A stretch of 40,120 nt of DNA from Lysinibacillus sp. ZYM-1 (GTDB taxonomy: Bacteria; Bacillota; Bacilli; Bacillales_A; Planococcaceae). Positions 26,115 to 33,928 of this stretch are shown here, one piece after another. The notes under the pieces are model-generated. The model did no database searches and was not told where the DNA came from. It saw nothing but the letters and a program-made list of their open reading frames with translations. Both the position numbers and the translations under genes were made by a program. How positions within the stretch are numbered: position 1 is the first letter of the stretch; each line of letters opens with the position of its first letter. The DNA lies in assembly GCF_001308875.1 (NCBI RefSeq), contig NZ_KQ465141.1:1-40120 (forward strand), given 5' to 3'.

Positions 26115-27467
26115 TTAATTTGTTTGATAACGACCTTTCCATAAATAAGTTAACGTAATGAAAATGTAGATTGCTAATGTAATACCTGTCACGATTATCG
26201 ATGTGGTAAAAATAATACCAATTAAGATGGTACTTAACGCAATAATCGCTATCCAAGTTGTATAAGGGTACCATTTCACTTCATACACACTTGTGTTGGT
26301 TGATTGTTTTTTTCTAGATTTTAGATGAGCTATAGCAATAATTAACCAAATAAATAACACCGTGTATCCAAGTGATCCCATCAGAAAATCAAAGGTCTTG
26401 CTTCCTGCATATAACGAAAGGATGACACCTAAATATAATGCTAATGTACACATCAAAATCGCATACACGGGAACATTCCTTTTGGACAATTGGCCAAAAA
26501 TTTTAGGAACACGTCCATCTACAGCTTGTGTATACAGTACACGTGATGAGCCATAAAGGCCAGAATTCATAGAAGAAATAATGGCAAGTAATACTACTGC
26601 GTTCATAATATGATCTGCGCCAGGAATTCCGATCATTTTAAATACCATTACAAATGGACTTTCAGGCACACCATTCACTTCACTCCAAGGAATCAAACTA
26701 ACGATAATAAAGAACGGCAGCAGATAGAAGGTAACAATACGCACCAATGTACTACGTACAGCTTTTGGTACTACTTTTTCAGGGTTTTTCGTTTCAGCTA
26801 ATGTAATCCCAATGATTTCTGTTCCACCATAAGAATAGATCACCACAAGCATAGCAGCAATTAATCCCTTTGATCCATTTGGGAAAAAACCACCATGGGA
26901 TGTTAAGTTAGAAAAACCTACAGCACTATGATGACCAAATGAGACAAGCAGTAAAATAAGTCCTGCAATGATGAATACAATAATAACAGTAATTTTAATC
27001 AATGCTAGCCAGTATTCCGTTTCAGCAAAAATCTTTACGGATAACAGATTAATGGCTGTCACTAACACCGAAACAGACAGGGCCAAAATCCAAATTGGGT
27101 ATTGTGGTAACCAATATTGAATAAAAATAGCGGCAACTACAGATTCTGCTGCAATATTTAAAACCCACATTTTCCAATAGATCCAATCTAGAAAATAAGC
27201 TGGATATTTACCTAAGACAGATTCAACTAAATCTCTAAACGTTCTTGCATCTTTATTGCGAACAGCCATTTCTGCAAGACCTTGCATAACAAATAATAAA
27301 ATAATGCCCCCTAATAAATAAGCAATGAGCACCGATGGCCCTGCCATATCAATGGCTGCACTACTTCCTTTAAATAACCCTGCACCAATGGCACCACCTA
27401 ATGCCATCATCGTGATGTGACGTGAGGTCATTGTTCGTTTTAATTGTTGTTGATTGTTCTTTTCCAC
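26115..27467 (-). CDS. Amino-acid permease (APC family, YvbW-like)
   Basis: 450-aa inner-membrane transporter with 12 predicted helices. The N-terminal MTSRHITMMALGGAIGAGLFKGSSAAI is the APC/AAT signature for substrate and proton-coupled transport, and EMAVRNKDARTFRDLV follows helix 2. It starts with GTG at 27467 behind AGGAGG. The T-box leader upstream with an apparent Leu specifier points to leucine or branched-chain uptake, like yvbW of Bacillus subtilis. That assignment is inference. Not part of the trxA-etfA neighbourhood as I know it in B. subtilis. Confidence 0.85.
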   Translation of the reverse strand: MEKNNQQQLKRTMTSRHITMMALGGAIGAGLFKGSSAAIDMAGPSVLIAYLLGGIILLFVMQGLAEMAVRNKDARTFRDLVESVLGKYPAYFLDWIYWKMWVLNIAAESVVAAIFIQYWLPQYPIWILALSVSVLVTAINLLSVKIFAETEYWLALIKITVIIVFIIAGLILLLVSFGHHSAVGFSNLTSHGGFFPNGSKGLIAAMLVVIYSYGGTEIIGITLAETKNPEKVVPKAVRSTLVRIVTFYLLPFFIIVSLIPWSEVNGVPESPFVMVFKMIGIPGADHIMNAVVLLAIISSMNSGLYGSSRVLYTQAVDGRVPKIFGQLSKRNVPVYAILMCTLALYLGVILSLYAGSKTFDFLMGSLGYTVLFIWLIIAIAHLKSRKKQSTNTSVYEVKWYPYTTWIAIIALSTILIGIIFTTSIIVTGITLAIYIFITLTYLWKGRYQTN

Positions 27468-27487
27468 TTTCTTACCTCCTAAAAATC

Positions 27488-27785
27488 AAAAAGGCATACC
27501 GTCTGTTCCTTCATCATCAAATGAAAGAAGAGACGATATGCCATAAGCAAACCGCGGTACCACTCTAATTGGTTCTTTAAGAACCCAACTTAAAAACCTT
27601 GTAACGAAGGTTAACCGTCAAACAAATAGAATAATCTGATAATTCCATTTATCTTACCACTCCTAGGCAAGTTCAAAGTCTTATTGGACTGCGTTGCACC
27701 AACCCGCAGCTCTCTTTACCGAATAATGAGCTTTTACTACTCCTAATCTTTGCGTTTAAAAACATTATTATTGAAAATTTAATGA
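27488..27785 (-). promoter_or_regulatory. T-box leader, specifier probably Leu (CUU)
   Basis: The T-box sequence AGAGTGGTACCGCGG is at 27552-27566 on the minus strand. Stem I features lie upstream: AGTA near 27750, and GGTTGGTGCAACGC near the apical loop. GAA-CTT-GCC at 27666-27674 places CTT at the usual specifier position. A long terminator hairpin (GGCATA...TATGCC, 27490-27545) with T5 precedes the permease start. Uncharged tRNA should bind and favour read-through. Confidence 0.9.
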
Positions 27786-27794
27786 TTATTCAAC

Positions 27795-27823
27795 ACTATA
27801 ATGGCTTCTGTTAATTATGTCAA
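27795..27823 (-). promoter_or_regulatory. Promoter of the T-box/permease unit
   Basis: Minus strand TTGACA (27818-27823), 17 bp, TATAGT (27795-27800). It lies just upstream of the T-box leader. Confidence 0.85.
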
Positions 27824-27873
27824 TATTTTATTTTGCAATAATTTTCAAATAGTACTTCTTGCTTTGTGAAATT

Positions 27874-27902
27874 AAAAAAGCAGGAAGGATCACCCTTCCT
27901 GC
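27874..27902 (-). terminator. Terminator of the lcfA-fadR-fadB-etfB-etfA cluster
   Basis: GCAGGAAGG (27880-27888) pairs perfectly with CCTTCCTGC (27894-27902). The minus strand continues TTTTTTAAT. Confidence 0.9.
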
Positions 27903-27910
27903 AATAACCT

Positions 27911-28888
27911 TTAAGCATTCACTTTTAAAGCTTTAAATTCTTCAATTAAAAGCGGAATCACTTCAAATAAATCTCCAACAATTCCGTAGTCCGCTACTTT
28001 GAAAATATTTGCTTCAGGATCTTTATTGATAGCAACAATCACTTTAGAATTTGACATTCCTGCTAAATGTTGAATAGCTCCAGAAATACCAGCTGCAATA
28101 TAAAGATCCGGTGTTACTACCTTACCTGTTTGACCAATTTGAAGTGAATAGTCACAATACTCAGCGTCACATGCACCACGTGATGCTCCTACTGCACCGC
28201 CAAGTAAATCTGCAAGCTCTTTTAGTGGTTCAAAGCCTTCTTCAGATTTTACACCGCGACCACCAGCAACAACTACTTTTGCTTCTGATAAATCAACACC
28301 TTCTGAAGATTTACGAACAACCTCTTTAATAATTGTGCGAAGGTTTGTAATTTCTACAGTAATGGCAGAAACATCTCCTGTTTTACCGTCAACTTTTTCT
28401 AAAGGTGTAATGTTATTTGGACGAATAGATGCTAACACAATACCGTCTTTTACTTTCACTTTTTCAAAAGCTTTACCAGAGTAGATTGGTCGGGTGAATA
28501 CAATATCATCGCCTGCACCCTCAATGGTAGTAACATCAGATACTAAACCTGCTTGTAATTTACTTGCGATTTTTGGTGATAAATCCTTACCATTTGCTGT
28601 ATGGCCAAAGACAATGCCAGCTGGTTTTTCTTGCTCGATAACAGCTAGTAGTGCTTGACTATAGCCATCAGATGTATATTGTTTTAAATGTGGGTGTTCC
28701 ACTGTCACAACGCGATCAGCACCATATTCAAATAATGGACCTGTTAAATTTACTACAGCATCCCCTAAAAGTACCCCTACAACCTCGCCGCCATCAGCGA
28801 TTTGTTTTGCAGCTGCAATTGCTTCGAAAGAAACATTACGTAAGCTTCCTTCACGAACTTCACTTAATACTAATACTTTTTTTGACAT
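27911..28888 (-). CDS. etfA: Electron transfer flavoprotein alpha subunit
   Basis: 325-aa FAD-binding subunit that passes electrons from acyl-CoA dehydrogenases to the respiratory chain. The C-terminal domain shows VVAGGRGVKSEEGFEPLKELADLLGGAVGASR and QIGQTGKVVTPDLYIAAGISGAIQHLAGM, the ETF-alpha signature that holds FAD. GGAGGG precedes ATG. It follows etfB by 50 bp, the usual pairing. Confidence 0.96.
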   Translation of the reverse strand: MSKKVLVLSEVREGSLRNVSFEAIAAAKQIADGGEVVGVLLGDAVVNLTGPLFEYGADRVVTVEHPHLKQYTSDGYSQALLAVIEQEKPAGIVFGHTANGKDLSPKIASKLQAGLVSDVTTIEGAGDDIVFTRPIYSGKAFEKVKVKDGIVLASIRPNNITPLEKVDGKTGDVSAITVEITNLRTIIKEVVRKSSEGVDLSEAKVVVAGGRGVKSEEGFEPLKELADLLGGAVGASRGACDAEYCDYSLQIGQTGKVVTPDLYIAAGISGAIQHLAGMSNSKVIVAINKDPEANIFKVADYGIVGDLFEVIPLLIEEFKALKVNA

Positions 28889-28938
28889 AGCATATTCCCT
28901 CCGTTACCCTTTAAGATTCGATTAACATCATCAAATTT

Positions 28939-29712
28939 TTAAACTACTTTTGCTTCTGTGTGAAGTAGATTTACCAGTTCTTTTACTTGTGCAGAAAGGT
29001 CACCTTCAAGTATGCGGCCTGCTGCTTTTTGAGCTGGTAAGAAGATGTCTACAGTTTCAATCTTCACTTCTACATCGTCTTCATCGATATCTAAATCATC
29101 TAGCTCAAGCTCTGCAAGCGGTTTCTTTTTCGCTTTCATGATACCTGGTAGAGATGGATAACGCGGCTCATTTAAACCTTGTTGAGCTGTTACTAACAGC
29201 GGTAAAGAAGTCTCAATTACTTCTGAGTCTCCTTCAATATCACGAACAATTTTTGCAGAAGTTCCGTCAATTTCAAGTTTCGTGATCGTTGTTACAAAAT
29301 TAATATCTAGCAAGTCTGCAACACGTGGACCCACTTGACCAGAACCACCATCAATCGCAACATTTCCTGTTAATATTAAATCAGCATCTTTATCTTTTAA
29401 GTATTCTGCCAAAAGATAAGCAGCTGCATTTTGGTCTAATTCATCTAAATCATCTTCAGTATTGATGAGCACCGCTTCGTCTGCACCCATTGCTAGTGCT
29501 GTACGTAATTGCTTCTCTGCATCCTCGCCACCAATTGTCACCACAGTTACTTTTCCGCCAGCAGCGTCACGCACTTGGATTGCTTCTTCGATGGCATATT
29601 CATCGTAAGGGTTGATAATGAATTCTGCGCCATCCTCTTGGATTTTCCCACCCGACACAACGATTTTTTCTTCTGTATCAAACGTACGTTTAATTAATGC
29701 AAAAATGTTCAT
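28939..29712 (-). CDS. etfB: Electron transfer flavoprotein beta subunit
   Basis: 257-aa partner of EtfA that binds AMP. The signature VTAQQGLNEPRYPSLPGIMKAKKKPL is near residues 180-205, with NPYDEYAIEEAIQVRD near the start. Length is normal. AGGAGG lies about 8 bases before ATG. Part of the beta-oxidation cluster. Confidence 0.96.
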   Translation of the reverse strand: MNIFALIKRTFDTEEKIVVSGGKIQEDGAEFIINPYDEYAIEEAIQVRDAAGGKVTVVTIGGEDAEKQLRTALAMGADEAVLINTEDDLDELDQNAAAYLLAEYLKDKDADLILTGNVAIDGGSGQVGPRVADLLDINFVTTITKLEIDGTSAKIVRDIEGDSEVIETSLPLLVTAQQGLNEPRYPSLPGIMKAKKKPLAELELDDLDIDEDDVEVKIETVDIFLPAQKAAGRILEGDLSAQVKELVNLLHTEAKVV

Positions 29713-29828
29713 ATATCCATACCTCCTGGAACGTTTTATAATTCTAAGTAAACTTATAAATATTATATATATTTAGTTTCAATAACATCGATAACATGCT
29801 TGCACGTTGCTATCGACATATGGGAAAA

Positions 29829-30602
29829 TTATTTGCCAGTAAACACAGGCTCACGCTTTTCAATGAATGCTTGAATACCTTCTTTTGCATCTTCTGTGAC
29901 GAATACTGTCCCAAAGGATTTCGCCTCAGCTTCAATACCTTCATAAAATGAAGCATGCTTTGCATATTGCAATGTTTGAATAGCTGCTTTTAAAGCAATT
30001 GGACTCTTCTTGGCAATACTCTTAGCAATTTTTAACGTTTCCTCTAACAATGTCTCATCTGAGAATGCACGGTTTGCTAAGCCCCATTGCACAGCTTCTG
30101 TACCAGATATCGGCTCACTCGTAAACATCATTTCAGCAGCCTTTGCTACACCAACATAACGTGGTAAGCGTTGCGTACCGCCAAAGCCAGGAATAAGACC
30201 TAATTGTAACTCAGGTAAACCTAGTTTCGCTGATTCCGTAACAAAACGCATATGACAGCTCATCGCTAATTCAAGTCCACCGCCTAATGCTGCACCATGA
30301 ATAGCTGCAATAATTGGCTTAGAGAATGATTCCACACGCTCAAATACTTGCTGTCCATTGCTAGCTAGCTTCGTAAATTCTTCTCCAGATTCTACCCCAG
30401 TAAATTCTTTAATATCTGCACCCGCAGAGAAGAAACGGCCTTCACCATGAAGTACAAGGACTCTTACAGCATCATCATGTTCTACAGCATCCAGCACAGA
30501 ATTTACTTCTGCAATAATACCGCGAGATAATGCATTTGCTGGTGGACGTGCAATTGTAATATTTGCTACTCCATCTTCCACTTTCCAACTTAGAAATTCC
30601 AT
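29829..30602 (-). CDS. fadB: Enoyl-CoA hydratase (FadB-type)
   Basis: 257-aa crotonase-fold enzyme hydrating trans-2-enoyl-CoA in beta-oxidation. The oxyanion-hole regions [11 protein letters not shown] (near 57-67) and [18 protein letters not shown] (near 105) are present. A catalytic Glu is expected in [24 protein letters not shown], which carries LPE. It starts 15 bp after fadR stops, with AAAGGAT upstream, so they are cotranscribed. Same place as fadB of Bacillus subtilis. Confidence 0.92.
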   Translation of the reverse strand: MEFLSWKVEDGVANITIARPPANALSRGIIAEVNSVLDAVEHDDAVRVLVLHGEGRFFSAGADIKEFTGVESGEEFTKLASNGQQVFERVESFSKPIIAAIHGAALGGGLELAMSCHMRFVTESAKLGLPELQLGLIPGFGGTQRLPRYVGVAKAAEMMFTSEPISGTEAVQWGLANRAFSDETLLEETLKIAKSIAKKSPIALKAAIQTLQYAKHASFYEGIEAEAKSFGTVFVTEDAKEGIQAFIEKREPVFTGK

Positions 30603-30616
30603 TTCTCCACATCCTT

Positions 30617-31198
30617 TTAAGCTTTAATGCCGTTCAGGATTAATGCCTGAACCTTTGGAACTTGTTCCATCAAATCATATCGATAGTCATTCATAACCCA
30701 CGACGTAATAGTTTCATCAATTGTTCCAAAAACCATTTGACGTGCCAAGCGTACATCCATCGTTTGATTGAACTCACCTGAAAGCATACCTGCGATTAAA
30801 ATTTGATCAAGTAAATGTAAATACTCACGTAATACCGAATTAATTTTTAGTCGTAAGTCTTTGTTTGATTGGCGAAGCTCTAATTGTGTGACGGTTGCTA
30901 GGTATCGATCTGTCGCTAGAACATTAAAATGATTTTCAATCATTCGGGAAAGTTTGTCTCTAGACGTATTCCCATTTTCTATTATATCTTGTAATGACTC
31001 TACAAAAACAGCCATTTTTTCATTAAAGACAGAAATTAATATATCTTCTTTATTTTTAAAATATAAATAGATTGTTCCATCGGCCACCCCTGCCTGTTTG
31101 GCGATTTTCGATACTTGCGCTTGGTGATACCCATTCTCGGCAATAACGATGACAGCTGCATCAATAATTTGCTTATATTTTGGCTTATCTCGTTTCAC
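30617..31198 (-). CDS. fadR: TetR-family fatty-acid repressor FadR
   Basis: 193-aa repressor (194 in Bacillus subtilis) released from DNA by long-chain acyl-CoA. N-terminal [48 protein letters not shown] at 31198 (MKRDKPKYK) has TTAGGTGG upstream. The longer open frame from 31288 is not expected to be translated and would cover an operator. FadR-type operators lie at 31277-31294, in its own leader, and at 33210-33227, before lcfA. Confidence 0.93.
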   Translation of the reverse strand: MKRDKPKYKQIIDAAVIVIAENGYHQAQVSKIAKQAGVADGTIYLYFKNKEDILISVFNEKMAVFVESLQDIIENGNTSRDKLSRMIENHFNVLATDRYLATVTQLELRQSNKDLRLKINSVLREYLHLLDQILIAGMLSGEFNQTMDVRLARQMVFGTIDETITSWVMNDYRYDLMEQVPKVQALILNGIKA

Positions 31199-31276
31199 TT
31201 TTATATCACCACCTAAAAAACATGCGCACGTCAACATAATCAATATGACGTGAGAACCTAAAAAAAATATGAAAAT

Positions 31277-31294
31277 ATGAATGGTCATTCATTC
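31277..31294. promoter_or_regulatory. FadR operator before fadR
   Basis: TGAATGGTCATTCATTCA fits the Bacillus FadR consensus TGAATGA-N4-TCATTCA at 13 of 14 fixed bases. It lies between lcfA and fadR, which suggests that fadR and the genes after it have their own autoregulated promoter. Confidence 0.8.
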
Positions 31295-31346
31295 ATATTT
31301 TCATATTATATTTTACATCATTGCTTGTCAATACTTTAACACGTAT

Positions 31347-33041
31347 TTATTTCGCTTCTTTATTCGCCAATTTTGTTTTTTCTTCTTCCACTAATGTGCG
31401 GCGCAAAATTTTCCCAACAGCTGTTTTTGGTAGCTCATCTCTAAACTCATAATAGCGCGGAACTTTAAATGCCGCTAGATGCTGACGGCAATATTTATTT
31501 AATTCGTCTTCCGTAATCGAATATCCTTCTTTTAAAACAATATAAGCTTTTACCGTTTCTCCTCGATAAGGGTCAGGTATACCTGCTACAACACATTCTT
31601 GGATTTCTTCGCATTCGTATAATATTTCTTCAACTTCACGAGGGTAAATATTAAAGCCTCCAGCTATAATCAAATCTTTTTTACGATCCACTACATAGAA
31701 AAAGCCTTGCTCATCCATATAACCAAGATCCCCTGTTAAAAACCAGCCATCTACAAATGTAGCGGCAGTATCCTCCGGGCGATTCCAGTAACCCTTCATC
31801 ACTTGTGGCCCTTTGACTGCAATTTCACCAACTTCTCCAATTGACAATTCTTCGGTATCCCCTGTGCGCAAAATAACTACTTCTGTATTTGGCCAAGGTA
31901 AACCAATCGAGCCAATCACCCTCTTGCCCCAAATTGGAGTAGCATGTGTCACTGGTGAGGTTTCAGTTAGCCCATAGCCTTCTACTAATTTTCCACCAGT
32001 AACCGCTTCAAACTTCTCTTGTACCTCAATTGGCAGTGAAGCTGAACCACTTAGGCAGGCCTTAATGGATGATAAATCGTAATTTGCAATGTCTGGGTGA
32101 TTTAATAAACCGATATATAAGGTTGGCGCACCAGGGAAAAGTGTTGGTTTTTGTTTATCGATTGTTTTTAACGCCGTTTCAGCATCAAATTTCGGTAAAA
32201 GCACCATTTTATTTCGGGTGAAGACTGATAACAGCATAACAGTTGTCATACCATAAACGTGGAAGAAAGGAAGGATACCCATAATGGTTTCTTCACCATG
32301 TACACATTTATACATCCATGCATCACACATTGCCGTATTAGCAATTAAATTTTTATGGGTTAGCATGACTCCTTTCGGGAATCCGGTTGTTCCACCTGTG
32401 TATTGGAGTAATGCTAGATCTTCTTCAAAATCGAAAGGAATATGATCAATCACCTTGATTGGTGCACAGCGCATTATTTCTGAAAACAAATGATTTTGTC
32501 CACTATGCTCAACCTTGACACTAAAGCCATACTGCTTTTTTTGAATAAATGGATAGACTAAATTTTTTGGGAATGGTAAATAATCTTTGATTGCTGTCAC
32601 AATGACATTCTCTAGGGCTGTCTCTTTTATAATTTTCATGACTCTTGGATACAAAATATCCATCACAAGAATAACCTTTGCACCCGAATCAGCCATTTGA
32701 TATTGAAGCTCACGTTCAGTATAAAGTGGATTTGTTTGTACAACAACAGCACCTGCATACATGGCACCGTAGTAAGCGATTACACTTTGTGGCGAATTAG
32801 GCAACATAATAGCCACCCGATCTCCCTTTTCCACACCTAATGATTGTAAATAGTTTGCGAACCTTAAAGCAGATTCATATAGTTCGGTGTACGTCAAATC
32901 CTTTCCCATAAAATGAATCGCTACTTTTGATGGATTCTTTTTATAGGCGCGTGTCAAAAACTCTTGCACTGGAATTTCCTCAAACGTTAAAGACGATGGT
33001 ACTTCTTCAGGATAATTTGCTAGCCATGGTTTTGCTGTCAT
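31347..33041 (-). CDS. lcfA: Long-chain fatty-acid-CoA ligase
   Basis: 564-aa AMP-forming acyl-CoA synthetase that activates fatty acids for beta-oxidation. ATP-binding LLQYTGGTTGFPKGVMLTH lies near residue 210. GYGLTETSPVTH, the GWFLTGDLGYMDEQGFFYVVDRKKDLI hinge and the C-terminal Lys in LPKTAVGKILRR complete the set. ATG at 33041 (MTAKPWLANYPEE) has GGGGAGAGG upstream; the GTG/ATG further up does not. First gene of the cluster. Confidence 0.95.
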   Translation of the reverse strand: MTAKPWLANYPEEVPSSLTFEEIPVQEFLTRAYKKNPSKVAIHFMGKDLTYTELYESALRFANYLQSLGVEKGDRVAIMLPNSPQSVIAYYGAMYAGAVVVQTNPLYTERELQYQMADSGAKVILVMDILYPRVMKIIKETALENVIVTAIKDYLPFPKNLVYPFIQKKQYGFSVKVEHSGQNHLFSEIMRCAPIKVIDHIPFDFEEDLALLQYTGGTTGFPKGVMLTHKNLIANTAMCDAWMYKCVHGEETIMGILPFFHVYGMTTVMLLSVFTRNKMVLLPKFDAETALKTIDKQKPTLFPGAPTLYIGLLNHPDIANYDLSSIKACLSGSASLPIEVQEKFEAVTGGKLVEGYGLTETSPVTHATPIWGKRVIGSIGLPWPNTEVVILRTGDTEELSIGEVGEIAVKGPQVMKGYWNRPEDTAATFVDGWFLTGDLGYMDEQGFFYVVDRKKDLIIAGGFNIYPREVEEILYECEEIQECVVAGIPDPYRGETVKAYIVLKEGYSITEDELNKYCRQHLAAFKVPRYYEFRDELPKTAVGKILRRTLVEEEKTKLANKEAK

Positions 33042-33209
33042 ACGTCCTCTCCCCTTTGTCCCAAACTTTGTCAATTCTTAATTTTATTATAATGAAAAAG
33101 AAAAACAGTTTCAAACAGAAAATAGAAAATAAATGCATTTTCGATTAATTATTATGCATTTCACAACATTAATATGACTGATTCTAAATAGGATTTAAAT
33201 GGTTAGACC

Positions 33210-33227
33210 TAGTGAATACTCATTCAT
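33210..33227. promoter_or_regulatory. FadR-type operator before lcfA
   Basis: On the minus strand TGAATGAGTATTCACTAG. The first half-site TGAATGA is perfect and the second (TCACTAG for TCATTCA) is weaker. It lies about 170 bp upstream of the lcfA start. Confidence 0.6.
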
Positions 33228-33362
33228 TCTCTTGTTTTTCAGATTAAAATATATATGCATATTTCTATATTTGAAAAACAATTTTTTCTTTCAAAAATAG
33301 GAGAATTTTAATAGAGTTTAGTAGAATTCTTTGCAAATTGAAGCCATGCGAAAAAAACAAAA

Positions 33363-33392
33363 TAAAAACGCACCCTTTTAAAAGGATGCGTT
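33363..33392 (-). terminator. Terminator after the 26-codon gene
   Basis: ACGCACCCTTTT pairs with AAAAGGATGCGT with one mismatch. The minus strand continues TTTTTATTTTG. It lies 8 bp after the microprotein stop and closes the mutS2 side of the region. Confidence 0.75.
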
Positions 33393-33399
33393 TATGCGT

Positions 33400-33480
33400 T
33401 TAAATAGTCATCATATAGTAGACGCCCACTGCTAAAAATGCGATACAGACAACGATTAATACCTTTGCTAATTTTTCCAT
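33400..33480 (-). CDS. 26-aa single-pass membrane microprotein
   Basis: MEKLAKVLIVVCIAFLAVGV and then YYMMTI form one hydrophobic helix with a charged N-terminus. AGGAG lies 11 bases before ATG. The gene fills the space between the DUF350 gene (12 bp upstream) and a clear terminator, so it is the last gene of that transcript. No family is known to me. Its short length means it would be missed by most gene finders. Confidence 0.65.
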   Translation of the reverse strand: MEKLAKVLIVVCIAFLAVGVYYMMTI

Positions 33481-33492
33481 GTCATGACACTC

Positions 33493-33906
33493 CTATGCAA
33501 TACTTGCCCCAATTACAAACGATAGACCGACTGAAATGGTAAAGGAAATGAAACCAACTGAGCGATTATCATTGGCAATCTCTTGATCAACATTAAAACG
33601 AGGTGTCATAAATTCAAATAAGAAATATGCAACGATCAACAGCGTAAAACCAAAAAGTCCCCAGCCAATCATTTCACTTAAAGTACTATGACGCGCAATG
33701 GAAAAACGAAATATATTGCAAATACCTAGTATTTTCCCACCTGTTGCAAGTGCCACAGCAACATTACCTTTTTTTATTTCTTCCCAATTTTTATATTTCG
33801 TAACGACTTCGAACAATGCCATCGAGACGACTAAACATAACACAACAACACTAAAATATCCTGCCGTTTCGATAATTGGATATCGCCAAAAGCCAGAATT
33901 CAGCAT
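33493..33906 (-). CDS. yshE: DUF350 membrane protein (YshE)
   Basis: 137-aa protein with four membrane helices (about residues 10-32, 45-65, 78-98 and 115-135) in the DUF350/YjfL pattern, including VALATGGKILGI. Function unknown; it lies between mutS2 and lcfA as yshE does in Bacillus subtilis. GGGGACGGAG precedes ATG, and it follows mutS2 by 22 bp on the same strand. Confidence 0.85.
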   Translation of the reverse strand: MLNSGFWRYPIIETAGYFSVVVLCLVVSMALFEVVTKYKNWEEIKKGNVAVALATGGKILGICNIFRFSIARHSTLSEMIGWGLFGFTLLIVAYFLFEFMTPRFNVDQEIANDNRSVGFISFTISVGLSFVIGASIA

Positions 33907-33928
33907 TTTTCTCCGTCCCCTTTATAGC

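Larger units (their letters stand above)
33042..33399. other. Non-coding region upstream of lcfA
   Basis: AT-rich gap without a gene. It contains the FadR-type site at 33210-33227 and, at its right edge, the terminator of the 26-codon gene. A TTGACA at 33064-33069 has no good -10 after it, so the lcfA promoter is probably near the operator; I cannot place it with confidence. Confidence 0.6.
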
